DNA of 64,000 bases from Streptomyces sp. NBC_00377 (GTDB lineage: Bacteria > Actinomycetota > Actinomycetes > Streptomycetales > Streptomycetaceae): positions 5,890,001 to 5,954,000 of the forward strand of contig NZ_CP107958.1 of assembly GCF_036075115.1 (NCBI RefSeq), in the 5' to 3' direction. Below are positions 47,824 to 57,200 of this stretch, one piece after another. The notes beneath the pieces were generated by a model, which saw only the letters and a list, made by a program, of their open reading frames with translations, had not been told where the DNA came from and made no database searches. Both the position numbers and the translations under genes were made by a program. Position 1 is the first letter of the stretch; each line of letters starts with the position of its first letter.

Positions 47824-50391
47824 CTACCGCGCGTCCGCCGCCTGGGCCTTCAGCGCGCGCTCCACGCCCGCGCGGGACTCGGAGACGAGACGGCGCAGGG
47901 CCGCGTTCGGCTCGGCCGAGGCCAGCCAGGCGTCCGTCTTGTCCAGCGTCTCCCGGGAGACCTGGACCGCCGGGTAGAGGCCGATCGCGATCTGCTGGGC
48001 GATCTCGTGCGAACGCGAGTCCCAGATGCCCTTGACGACCTCGAAGTACCGGTCCGTGTACGGCGCGAGCAGCTCACGCTGATCGGTCTGGACGAAGCCG
48101 CCGATGACCGCCTCCTGCACGGCGTTCGGCAGCTCGTCGGACTCCACGACCGATGCCCACGCCTCCGCCTTGGCCTCCGGGGTCGGCCGGGCGGCCCGCG
48201 CGGTCGCCGCGTGGCGCTCGCCCGCGGCCGTCTTGTCCCGCTCGTACTCGGCGGCGATGTCCGCCTCGTCGAAGGTGCCCACGGCCACCAGCCGCTGGAC
48301 GAACGCCCAGCGCAGCTCGGTGTCGACGGCCAGGCCCTCGATGGTCTGCCCGCCGTCGAGCAGCGCCTCCAGCAGGTCGATCTGCTCCGGCGTACGGGCG
48401 GTGGCCGCGAACGCGCGCGCCCACGCCAGCTGATGGTCACTGCCCGCCGCCGCGGACCGCAGATGGGCCAGCGTGGCGTCCGTCCAGCGGGTCAGCAGGG
48501 TCTCGCGGGCGGCCGGGGCGGCGTACAGGTCGATGGCGAGCTTGACCTGGCGGTGCAGCGACTGGACCACACCGATGTCGGACTCCTTGCCGATGCCGGA
48601 CAGCACCAGGGACAGGTAGTCACGGGTGGGCAGTTCGCCGTCCCGGGTCATGTCCCAGGCCGACGCCCAGCACAGGGCGCGCGGCAGGGACGACTCGAAG
48701 TCGCCGAGGTGCTCGGTGACGAAGGCGAGCGACTGCTCGTCGAGGCGGACCTTGGCGTACGACAGGTCGTCGTCGTTGAGCAGGACGACGTCCGGCCGGC
48801 GCTTGCCGATCAGCTGCGGCACGGCCGTCAGCTCGCCGTCGATGTCCAGCTCCACGCGCTCGTCACGCAGCAGCTTGCCGCTGTCGTCGTCAAGTCCGTA
48901 CAGGCCGACGGCGATGCGGTGCGGGCGCAGGGTCGGCTCGCCCTTGGCGCCGGCCGGGAGCGCCGGGGCCTCCTGGCGGACCGCGAAGGACGTGATGACG
49001 CCGTCGGCGTCCGTCTCGATCTGCGGGCGGAGGATGTTGATGCCGGCGGTCTGGAGCCACTTCTGCGACCAGGTGCCGAGGTCACGGCCGGAGGTCTCCT
49101 CCAGCGCGCCGAGCAGGTCGGACAGGCGCGTGTTGCCGAACGCGTGCCGCTTGAAGTACGCCTGGACGCCCGCGAAGAACTCGTCCATGCCGACGTACGC
49201 CACGAGCTGCTTCAGGACGGACGCGCCCTTGGCGTAGGTGATGCCGTCGAAGTTGACGAGGACGTCGTCCAGGTCACGGATCTCGGCCATGATCGGGTGC
49301 GTGGACGGCAGCTGGTCCTGCCGGTACGCCCAGGTCTTCATGGAGTTGGCGAACGTGGTCCACGAGTGCGGCCAGCGCGACTGCGGGTGGTACGCCTGGC
49401 AGGCGATGGAGGTGTACGTGGCGAACGACTCGTTCAGCCACAGGTCGTTCCACCACTCCATGGTGACCAGGTCGCCGAACCACATGTGGGCCAGCTCGTG
49501 CAGGATCGTCTCCGCGCGCAGCTCGTACGCGGCGTCGGTGACCTTCGAGCGGAACACGTACTGGTCGCGGATGGTGACCGCGCCCGCGTTCTCCATCGCG
49601 CCCGCGTTGAACTCCGGCACGAACAGCTGGTCATACTTCTTGAACGGGTACGCGTAGTCGAACTTCTCCTGGAACCATTCGAAGCCCTGCCGCGTGACCT
49701 CGAAGATCGCGTCCGAGTCGAGGTACTCGGCGAGGGAGGGCCGGCAGTAGATGCCGAGCGGCACCGACTGGCCGTCCTTCTCGTACACGCTGTGGACGCT
49801 GTGGTACGGCCCGACGACGAGCGCGGTGATGTAGCTGGAGATCCGCGGGGTCGGCTCGAAGACCCAGACGTCGTCCTTGGGCTCGGGCGTCGGGGAGTTG
49901 GAGATCACCGTCCAGCCGGACGGCGCCTTCACGGTGAACTGGAAGGTGGCCTTCAGGTCCGGCTGCTCGAAGGACGCGAAGACGCGACGGGCGTCCGGCA
50001 CCTCGAACTGGGTGTACAGATAAGCCTGTTCGTCCACGGGGTCGACGAAGCGGTGCAGTCCCTCACCGGTGTTGGTGTAGGCACAGTCCGCGACGACCCG
50101 CAGGATGTTACGGCCCTTCAGCAGCCCCGGCAGCGCGATCCTGGAGTCCTTGAAGAGTCCTGCCGCGTCGAGGGTGTCCCCGTTCAGCGTGACCTCGTGG
50201 ACCGTGGGGGCCACCAGGTCGATGAAGGACTCCGCGTCCCCCTCCGCGACGTCGAAGCGCACCGTCGTGACGGACCGGTAGGTCCCCCCCGCCTGCGCGC
50301 CGGAGAGGTCGAGATCGATCTCGTACGAGTCAACGGTGAGCAGCTTCGCCCGCTGCTGCGCCTCTTCGCGAGTCAGGTTTGTGCCAGGCAC
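47824..50391 (-). CDS. pepN: Aminopeptidase N (M1 metallopeptidase), first copy
   Basis: This is an 855-residue cytoplasmic zinc aminopeptidase that removes N-terminal residues from peptides. GAMEN (substrate anchoring) lies near 285 and the zinc site HELAHMWFGDLVTMEWWNDLWLNESFA near 320-346, followed by the catalytic Tyr region. The C-terminal ERAP1-like helical domain runs from about 530 to the end. The start GTG at 50391 has GAGGAG seven bases upstream and gives VPGTNLTREEAQQRAKLLTV; a longer frame with ATG at 50427 exists but adds a non-family stretch. A second, diverged copy begins at the far end of the window (61394-64000). Confidence 0.92.
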   Translation of the reverse strand: MPGTNLTREEAQQRAKLLTVDSYEIDLDLSGAQAGGTYRSVTTVRFDVAEGDAESFIDLVAPTVHEVTLNGDTLDAAGLFKDSRIALPGLLKGRNILRVVADCAYTNTGEGLHRFVDPVDEQAYLYTQFEVPDARRVFASFEQPDLKATFQFTVKAPSGWTVISNSPTPEPKDDVWVFEPTPRISSYITALVVGPYHSVHSVYEKDGQSVPLGIYCRPSLAEYLDSDAIFEVTRQGFEWFQEKFDYAYPFKKYDQLFVPEFNAGAMENAGAVTIRDQYVFRSKVTDAAYELRAETILHELAHMWFGDLVTMEWWNDLWLNESFATYTSIACQAYHPQSRWPHSWTTFANSMKTWAYRQDQLPSTHPIMAEIRDLDDVLVNFDGITYAKGASVLKQLVAYVGMDEFFAGVQAYFKRHAFGNTRLSDLLGALEETSGRDLGTWSQKWLQTAGINILRPQIETDADGVITSFAVRQEAPALPAGAKGEPTLRPHRIAVGLYGLDDDSGKLLRDERVELDIDGELTAVPQLIGKRRPDVVLLNDDDLSYAKVRLDEQSLAFVTEHLGDFESSLPRALCWASAWDMTRDGELPTRDYLSLVLSGIGKESDIGVVQSLHRQVKLAIDLYAAPAARETLLTRWTDATLAHLRSAAAGSDHQLAWARAFAATARTPEQIDLLEALLDGGQTIEGLAVDTELRWAFVQRLVAVGTFDEADIAAEYERDKTAAGERHAATARAARPTPEAKAEAWASVVESDELPNAVQEAVIGGFVQTDQRELLAPYTDRYFEVVKGIWDSRSHEIAQQIAIGLYPAVQVSRETLDKTDAWLASAEPNAALRRLVSESRAGVERALKAQAADAR

Positions 50392-50603
50392 GCGGTCATC
50401 TCCTCGGATATGTGTCGGTTGCGCCATCCTTCCACGGGACGCCCACCCGGGGCGACGGCCTTCCGGGCGGCCGTCCGTCCGCCGCGCCGCCCCTCGCCGC
50501 CGCCGGCTCGGGGAGGACGCCGGAAGAGGCCGTCCGGCAGCCGCCGAAGCACGACGTCCGGATACCGCCGGTCGGGCCGGGCGAGAAGCTGGAGGCTCGG
50601 TAC

Positions 50604-51167
50604 ATGACGACGACACGTACAGACACCCGCACCGTTTCCCTGGCCGACACCGGAACCGTCGCGTCGGCGGACACCCAGGCCGTCACCCGGCCGGGCCCGC
50701 ACACCGCACGGCCCATCGCGCCGGACACCCTCGCTGAGCTGCGCACCACCGACGACGCCGGCCGCCCGGTCACCCCCGTGATCGACGAGGAGGGGGGCGC
50801 CCCGCTGCGCTGCTGCCTGCGCCACAGCGAGCCGGGCGAGCTCATCGCCCTCGTCTCCTACGCGCCGCTGCGCCGCTGGGCGGCCGGGACCGGCGCCGAT
50901 CCCGGCGCGTACGACGAGCAGGGCCCGGTCTTCATACACGCGCGCACCTGCCCGGGGCCGGCCGGGGACGGCGTGCCGTTCACCGACTCCCGGCGCACCG
51001 TGCGCCGCTACTCCGCCGCCGGGCACATCCTGGGCGGCCGGCTGGTCGAGGACCCCGACGGCTTCGACGCGGCGTTCGCCGAGGCGTTCACCGACCCCGA
51101 GGTGGCGCTCGTTCACGTCCGGGCCGTCGAGTACGGCTGCTTCCTGTACGAGGTGCGCCGGAGCTGA
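50604..51167 (+). CDS. DUF1203 family protein
   Basis: This is a 187-residue soluble protein. A Thr-rich, probably disordered start (TTTRTDTRTVSLADTGTVAS) of about 40 residues precedes the DUF1203 domain (about 42-187): CCLRHSEPGELIALVSYAPL, GPVFIHARTCPG and a C-terminal VHVRAVEYGCFLYEVRR. The family has no established activity. GGAGG eight bases before the ATG at 50604 decides the start. It is divergent from pepN. Confidence 0.85.
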   Translation: MTTTRTDTRTVSLADTGTVASADTQAVTRPGPHTARPIAPDTLAELRTTDDAGRPVTPVIDEEGGAPLRCCLRHSEPGELIALVSYAPLRRWAAGTGADPGAYDEQGPVFIHARTCPGPAGDGVPFTDSRRTVRRYSAAGHILGGRLVEDPDGFDAAFAEAFTDPEVALVHVRAVEYGCFLYEVRRS

Positions 51168-51342
51168 CCGTCCGGCGTGGGCCGGCCGGGTTCCCGTGCG
51201 GTTCCGCGCCGGCCGGGCCCGACCGGGCCGCCGGTCCCGGCCGGACACGCCGACCCACAACCGGCCCCATCACCGGGCCCGTCGCCGGTCCGCCCGCCGT
51301 CCCAGGTCCGGCCCCCGGAGCGGCGTCGGTGGACCCGGTATG

Positions 51343-51379
51343 GGTGAGGGGCGGGCGCATCGCGCGCCCGCCCCTCACC
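51343..51379. terminator. 16-bp perfect hairpin between the DUF1203 gene and asd
   Basis: GGTGAGGGGCGGGCGC (51343-51358) and its exact complement (51364-51379) with a five-base loop lie between convergent genes, 21 bases beyond the asd stop codon. It has no T-tract. Confidence 0.72.
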
Positions 51380-51400
51380 GCCGCTCCGGAATCCGGGGCG

Positions 51401-52417
51401 TCAGGCCTTCAGCTCCGCCGCCACCAGCTCCGCGATCTGCACCGCGTTCAGTGCCGCGCCCTTGCGCAGGTTGTCGTTGGAGATGAACAGCGCGAGGCCG
51501 TGCTCGACGGTCTCGTCCTCACGGATGCGGCCCACGAACGACGGGTCCTTGCCGGCCGCCTGGAGCGGGGTCGGGATGTCGCTGAGGGCCACGCCCGGGG
51601 CGCCGCCCAGCAGCTCCGTCGCGCGCGCGGCGCTGATCGGACGCGCGAAACGGGCGTTGACCTGGAGTGAGTGGCCGGAGAAGACCGGGACGCGGACGCA
51701 GGTGCCGGAGACCTTGAGCTGCGGGATCTCCAGGATCTTGCGGGACTCGTTGCGGAGCTTCTGCTCCTCGTCGGTCTCGTTCAGGCCGTCCTCGACGACC
51801 GAACCCGCGAGCGGGATCACGTTGAAGGCGATGGGGCGCTTGTAGACCTGCGGCTCCGGGAATTCGACCGCCTCGCCGTCGTGCGTCAGCCGGTCCGCGT
51901 CGGTCACGACCTTCTGCGCCTGCCCGTGCAGCTCCGCCACGCCCGACAGGCCCGAGCCCGACACCGCCTGGTAGGTCGCGACGACCAGCGCCTCGAGACC
52001 GGCCTCGGCGTGCAGCGGCTTCAGGACCGGCATCGCGGCCATCGTCGTGCAGTTCGGGTTGGCGATGATGCCCTTGGGGCGGTCCACGATCGCGTGCGGG
52101 TTCACCTCGGAGACGACCAGGGGAACCTCGGGGTCCTTGCGCCACGCCGACGAGTTGTCGATCACGACCGGGCCCTGCGCGGCGACCTTCTCGGCCAGCG
52201 CCCGGGAGGTCGCGCCGCCGGCGGAGAACAGGACGATGTCGAGGCCCGTGTAGTCGGCCGTCGCCGCGTCCTCCACCGTCACGCCGTCCAGGACCGTCCC
52301 CGCGGAACGGGCCGACGCGAACAGGCGCAGCTCCGTGACGGGGAAGTCGCGCTCCTTGAGGATCCTGCGCATGACCGTGCCGACCTGACCGGTGGCTCCG
52401 ACGATTCCGACCCTCAC
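51401..52417 (-). CDS. asd: Aspartate-semialdehyde dehydrogenase
   Basis: This is a 338-residue enzyme that reduces aspartyl phosphate to aspartate semialdehyde with NADPH, the branch point to lysine/diaminopimelate, threonine and methionine. The NADP fold is VGIVGATGQVGTVMRRIL, the catalytic Cys is in ANPNCTTMAAMPVLKPLH near 130, and GTCVRVPVFSGHS carries the substrate-binding His/Arg. The length is normal. The frame extends to 53236, but the GTG at 52417 has AAAAGGAG upstream and the conserved N-terminus. No aspartokinase gene is adjacent, so lysC must be elsewhere. Confidence 0.93.
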   Translation of the reverse strand: MRVGIVGATGQVGTVMRRILKERDFPVTELRLFASARSAGTVLDGVTVEDAATADYTGLDIVLFSAGGATSRALAEKVAAQGPVVIDNSSAWRKDPEVPLVVSEVNPHAIVDRPKGIIANPNCTTMAAMPVLKPLHAEAGLEALVVATYQAVSGSGLSGVAELHGQAQKVVTDADRLTHDGEAVEFPEPQVYKRPIAFNVIPLAGSVVEDGLNETDEEQKLRNESRKILEIPQLKVSGTCVRVPVFSGHSLQVNARFARPISAARATELLGGAPGVALSDIPTPLQAAGKDPSFVGRIREDETVEHGLALFISNDNLRKGAALNAVQIAELVAAELKA

Positions 52418-52573
52418 GGCGACTCCTTTTGCTCTGTTCACGGCTCTGGACGGGCTCTTTCCATCATGCGGCCGACCCCGGCCCACCTGTCCAATTCTTT
52501 GCCCACCATGCCCGAGGACTGGGACGCCCACGGGTGTGACGTACGCCTCCGTGAGATTCCCCGGGGCCGGGCC

Positions 52574-52598
52574 GAACGTTTTCGCGCCCCACGGCGTC
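52574..52598 (+). promoter_or_regulatory. ECF-type promoter upstream of the sigma factor gene
   Basis: GAAC (52574-52577, followed by GTTTT) and CGTC (52595-52598) are 17 bases apart, the spacing and sequence of promoters read by ECF sigma factors. It lies about 30 bases before the GTG of the sigma gene, so autoregulation is likely. Confidence 0.7.
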
Positions 52599-52627
52599 GT
52601 AGAGGAAACGCGGTAGGGAGGGGTGCT

Positions 52628-53164
52628 GTGCTGCGCAGAAGGGCCCGGCGCGCCCAGGGGGACTCGGCCGAACACGGCGACGACCCGCTGGACGCGGCGC
52701 AGGAACGCCGGGTGCGGGCGGTGCTCGCGCTGGGCGGGGTGCCGCAGGCGGACCTGCTGGACGGGGTACAGCAGGTCCGCCTGCGGCTGCTGGAGCGCGC
52801 GGCGAAGGGGTACGAGACGCCGCGTGACGTCTCCGCGTGGGCGGCGGTCGTCGCCTCCAACCTCGCCATGGACTGGCACCGCGCCAAGCGCCGCCAGGAG
52901 CGGCTGGGGGAGCGGCTGGCCTCGCTGCGCCAGCACGAGCACCCTTCCGGCGAGGACACCAGCGTGCTCTCCCTCGCCGTCGCGCAGGGTCTGGACGACC
53001 TGCCCGACGCCCAGCGCCAGGTGCTCGTCCTGCGCTTCTACGCCGACCTGCCGGTGCGCTCGATCGCCCGGGAACTGGGCGTCCCGGAGGGCACGGTCAA
53101 GAGCCGCCTGCACACGGCGGTCCGGGCCCTGCGCGCCCGCCTGCACGAAGACGAGGTGGTGTGA
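52628..53164 (+). CDS. ECF-type (sigma-70 family) RNA polymerase sigma factor
   Basis: This is a 178-residue sigma factor with only regions 2 and 4. Region 2 (about 30-95) contains LLDGVQQVRLRLLERAAKGY and VSAWAAVVASNLAMDWHRAK. Region 4 (about 120-172) contains LDDLPDAQRQVLVLRFYADL and the recognition helix LGVPEGTVKSRLHTAV. The GTG at 52628 is preceded by GGGAGGGG. It is co-transcribed with the membrane protein gene starting at 53166, in the position of an anti-sigma factor. A GAAC-N17-CGTC promoter upstream suggests positive autoregulation. Confidence 0.88.
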   Translation: MLRRRARRAQGDSAEHGDDPLDAAQERRVRAVLALGGVPQADLLDGVQQVRLRLLERAAKGYETPRDVSAWAAVVASNLAMDWHRAKRRQERLGERLASLRQHEHPSGEDTSVLSLAVAQGLDDLPDAQRQVLVLRFYADLPVRSIARELGVPEGTVKSRLHTAVRALRARLHEDEVV

Positions 53165-53165
53165 C

Positions 53166-54170
53166 GTGACCGCCCGACCCGGACACGAACGGCAACCGCA
53201 CGACGACGACCCGGACAACCCCGTCGACCCCGTCAACGACGTGGACGGCGCTGACCGCGCTGACGGCGCTGACGGCGCTGACGGCGCTGACGGCGCTGAC
53301 GGCGCCGGAGTTTTCAGCCGACAGGGACCCCGCGATCACGAGGGACCCCGCGATCACGAGGGGAGCGACGGCCGCGGCGGTCAGGAGGGTTACGGCGGTA
53401 TGGACGCGTTGATGGCCGCTGTCCTCGACGTCCGGCCCGGCGATCTCCCCGAGGAGGCCCGTGCCGATTCCGCGTACCTGGCCGCCCACCGCTCAGCGAC
53501 CGCCGACGTGGCGCTCCTGCGCGAGCAGCTCGGCGTCCTCGCGGACGTCCTGACGGAGCCGGAGCCGGAGCCGGAGCCGGAATCCGAACCCGATCCGGTG
53601 TCGGTGCGCGGGCGGGCGCAGGCCACGGCGCCCGCTCCGGTACGGCGGCCGCGCCCACCGCGCCGGGTCCGCCCCCTCGCGCTGCGTGTCGCCGGCGTGG
53701 CCGCCGCCGGTGCGCTCGTGCTCGGGGGCGGGTGGGTGGTCCTCCAGGCAGGCCGGGCCGGCCTGGACTCGAGCAAGAGCGCGGACAGCGGGGCGGCGTC
53801 CGACGAGAAGTCCGCGGCGTCGGCGGACGGCGACACGAGTCTGCTCGGCGATCCCCACTATCTGGCCTGCGCCCGGCTCGTCGTCGAGGGGGACGTCACC
53901 GCCGCCGAGCGGGTGGCCGGCACCACCCGGGAGCGGGTCACGCTGCTCGTCACCCGGTCCTACCTGCCGGCCGGGAGCGGGCCCGAGGTCGACTTCGTGA
54001 TGGAGGAGGACATGGACCCGCTGCTCGCCAAGGGCGATCACGTCCTGGTCGCCCTGTCGAAGGGGGCCGCCGCCCCCGATGTCTGGACGGTCGGCGAGCT
54101 CGACATCGCCCCGGAACGCGAGGCGCTGTCCCGGGCACTGCCCGAGGCGAAGGGCATCAGCTGCGAGTAG
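53166..54170 (+). CDS. Single-pass membrane protein, possible anti-sigma partner
   Basis: This is a 334-residue protein starting at GTG 53166, one base after the sigma stop. A disordered start (Asp/Pro/Asn-rich, then six ADG repeats) leads to a helical cytoplasmic segment (MDALMAAVLDVRPGDLPEEA, LAAHRSATADVALLREQLGV) around 79-125 and a Glu/Pro tract (PEPEPEPESEPDP). One membrane span (LALRVAGVAAAGALVLGGGW, about 177-196) is followed by an outer domain of about 135 residues with two Cys. Gene order and topology suit an anti-sigma factor, but no HxxxCxxC zinc motif is present, so this is inferred from context. Confidence 0.65.
   Translation: MTARPGHERQPHDDDPDNPVDPVNDVDGADRADGADGADGADGADGAGVFSRQGPRDHEGPRDHEGSDGRGGQEGYGGMDALMAAVLDVRPGDLPEEARADSAYLAAHRSATADVALLREQLGVLADVLTEPEPEPEPESEPDPVSVRGRAQATAPAPVRRPRPPRRVRPLALRVAGVAAAGALVLGGGWVVLQAGRAGLDSSKSADSGAASDEKSAASADGDTSLLGDPHYLACARLVVEGDVTAAERVAGTTRERVTLLVTRSYLPAGSGPEVDFVMEEDMDPLLAKGDHVLVALSKGAAAPDVWTVGELDIAPEREALSRALPEAKGISCE
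53250..53303 (+). repeat. Six 9-bp coding repeats (Ala-Asp-Gly)
   Basis: GCTGACGGC repeated six times (the first unit reads GCTGACCGC) encodes ADR followed by five ADG units near the start of the sigma-partner protein. A shorter GAGCCG repeat at about 53560-53580 encodes its Glu-Pro tract. Confidence 0.8.
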
Positions 54171-54195
54171 GCGGGGCGCGCCGGGGGACGGCGAA

Positions 54196-54222
54196 GGGCG
54201 GGCGCCCTGTGGACGCCCGCCC
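54196..54222. terminator. Hairpin between the sigma-partner gene and the protease gene
   Basis: GGGCGGGCG (54196-54204) and CGCCCGCCC (54214-54222) with a nine-base loop lie between convergent genes. It resembles the other GC-only stems in the window. Confidence 0.6.
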
Positions 54223-54276
54223 CTGTCGATCACAGGCCGTCGACCACTACCGGTCGACGCTTCGATCAGTACCGGG

Positions 54277-57200
54277 TCAGGGGGTGACCTTCTCGATCGC
54301 CACGTTGCCGATGCCCGCGACGGTGCCCCGCGCGTTCACCAGCTGGACCTGGCCGAAGAAGGCCCGGCCCGCGGGGGCGGCGGCCGCTGCGGTGACGGTC
54401 GCGGAGACCGACGCCGAGGCGCCCGTGCCGAGCTTCACCGGCGTCGACCCGTCGACGTTCACGGTGCCGAGCGAGGACGAGAAGAACACATCCAGGTAGT
54501 CGTACGCCGTCGTACCGGCCGGGACCGAGTAGCCGGCGACCTCGATGGTGTACGTGCCGGCGGCGGGCGACGGGATGGAGACCGCCTCCTCCGAGTCACC
54601 GTCGGCCTGCTGGGCGACCTGGTTGCCGGCCGCGTCGAAGACCGTCAGGTCCAGGTCGGCGGAGGCGTCGGAGACGTTGCCGATGGAGACGTCGAGCGAC
54701 TTGGCGCCGGCCGGGACCTCGACCGTGGTGGTCGCGGTCGCGCCGTTCGCGATGGTCGGACGGTCCGACTTGGACGAGCCGAGCGGGCCGCCGGCCAGCT
54801 TGCCGTCGATGGCGGCGAAGTTGTTCGTGACCTTCCAGGAGACGGGGGCCGGGGTGCCGACCTTCGCCTCGGGCACGGTCACGGTCGCCGGTTCGAAGGC
54901 GGCACCGTAGACGGTGGCGTCCAGCTTGTACGGGTTGTCGAGCAGCGGCGACGTGCGGCGCGACTCGACCTCGATCTCCCAGACCCCGGCCTGCGGGTCC
55001 TGGTACGAACGGGCGTCGGGCTTGCAGCCGTTGCCGTTGAGGTAGTCGTTGTAGCAGTAGATCGTGGAGCTGTCCTCGACCCCGACGCCGTAGGGGTGGA
55101 TCGAGATGAACCGGGTCTGGCTCTTGTCCTTCAGCCCGCTGATCGCGACCTCGAACGCCTTGGCGCCCTCGGGCACGGTCAGGAAGTAGGACTGCGAGCT
55201 GTTGCGCTGCACGGTGTCGGAGGCGTGGAACGCGTAGTTCACCGGCGTCGAGACGACGACCGTGTTCAGGATCTGCTTGTCGAGGCCCTCGGTCTTCGGG
55301 TCGTCGACCTCGAGGATCACGCTGGTGATGCCCGCGGCCTTCGGCCTGGCCTGGATCTTGACGGTCACCGGCTGGTTGAGCGGCAGGTCCACCTCCTTCG
55401 CGCTGACGAGCTTGAAGGTGTGGCCCGCGTTGTTCTCGAGGTGCAGCTTGTGGCGGATCGCCTTGGCGTCGCCGGACGTACGGGTGATGGTGACGTCGTA
55501 CGTCTTCTTCTGACCGGCCTTCAGGCCGCTCTCGCGGTCGTAGATGCCGGTGCCGAAGCCCGGCGTCTTCAGCGCGAAGTCGAGCGCGGTGTCGACCGGT
55601 GCCTTGACCGTGTAGTCATGGGCGGTCGCGCCCTTCCTGATGGACTTCCAGGCGTCCACGATGTTGATGGCGCCCGCGCCCTCCTCGTACGCCTGGAGAC
55701 CCTCGATGTGGTCGGCGGTCGAGGACAGTGCCGTGCGCAGGATCGCCGGGGTGAGCGCGACCTTCGCCTGCTTGGCGGCCGAGATCAGCAGCGCCGAGGC
55801 GCCCGCGGCCTGCGGGGAGGCCATCGAGGTGCCCTGGAGCATGGAGTAGCCCGCCGGCAGGGTGTAGCCCGACTCGGCGACCGGGGCGCCCGGCAGCCAG
55901 GTCTGGGTGGTGTTGATCGCGGCGCCGGGGGCGACGAGCGTCGGCGTGAAGCCGCCGTCCTCACGCGGGCCGCGCGAGGAGAAGGGCAGCAGCGCGTACT
56001 TCTTCTCCACCTGGGAGCCGTAGTTGGCGGCCCAGGTCTCCTTGGAGATCGCCGCGCCGACCGAGATCACCTTGTCGGCCAGACCGGGGTCGCCGATGGT
56101 GTTGGCGCCGGGGCCCTCGTTGCCGGCCGAGATGACCAGCTGGACGCCGTAGGTGTCGATGAGGCGCGTGTACAGCTCGGCGCGCGCGTTGTTGCCGTCG
56201 TTCAGGCCCGGCAGACCGCCGATCGACATGTTGACGATGTCGACACCGCGGTTGGCGACCAGGTCGATCATGCCCTCGGTGAGGGCGACGTTGGTGCAGC
56301 CCGGGCCGAAGATGCAGGCGCGGGAGGAGACGATCTTCGCGCCGGGCGCGGCGCCGTTCATCTTGCCGCCGAACAGCCCGTTCGCGGCGGTGATGCCGGC
56401 GACGTGCGTGCCGTGCTCGCTGGCGATGAGACCGATGTTGGCGAAGTCGGCCTTCTTGCCGACCCAGTCGCCGCCGTACGGGTCCATCGGCACGTCCTTG
56501 CGGATCTGCACGACGAACGGCTGCCGCTCGGCGACGTCGGTCGCCGGGTTGTCGGTGCCGAAGTACCCGATCTGGTAGCCGTCCTTGTACGGCTTCATCG
56601 CGGTGTCGTCGGTGAAGTCGCCGTTGTTGTTCACGTCGACGGTGACCGTGCCGGCGGCCGCGTCGTAGAGGACGCCCCACGCGTCGGTGGTGTCGCCGTC
56701 GCGGTTGACGTCACCCTTGGCGTCACCGCCCGCGGTGGCGGACTCCCGGAAGAGGTTGACCTGGTACGAGCCGGCCTTCGACTTCCAGGTCCGGCCGCCG
56801 AAGGTGAAGCTCGGCCCGGACACGGAGGTGGTCATCGGGCGCCAGGAGGCGTCGCTGTCGAGGATCGGGTCGGTGGCCGTCACCCAGTCGACGATCTTGC
56901 GCTCACCGGTGGTGGTCTTCTGGAGCGCGGGGTGCGCCAGGTCCACGCCGGAGTCGAGGATGCCGATGGTGACACCGCGGCCGTCCGCCTTCGGGTTCTT
57001 CTTCACGAAGTCGACGGCGCCCGTCTCGAAGGACGGGTTGTACGGGTTCTCGGCGGGGGTGTTCTTGTCCGGCGCGGCGTAGGTCTTGGCCGTCGCGGCG
57101 GACTTGGCGCCCTTCGCGGTGTCCGCACTCGGCGCCGGGTCGTCGAGGACGATGTTCTGCCGCAGGTCGATGGCGTGCACCGAGGAGAGCTTGGCGGCGG

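Noticed and set aside
47818..50607. A 929-residue plus-strand protein opposite pepN
   Set aside because: It mirrors the codon structure of pepN, whose zinc-binding motif is intact.
50604..51167. Longer start for the DUF1203 gene at 50379
   Set aside because: The upstream part overlaps the pepN start region and lacks protein character, whereas GGAGG precedes the ATG at 50604.
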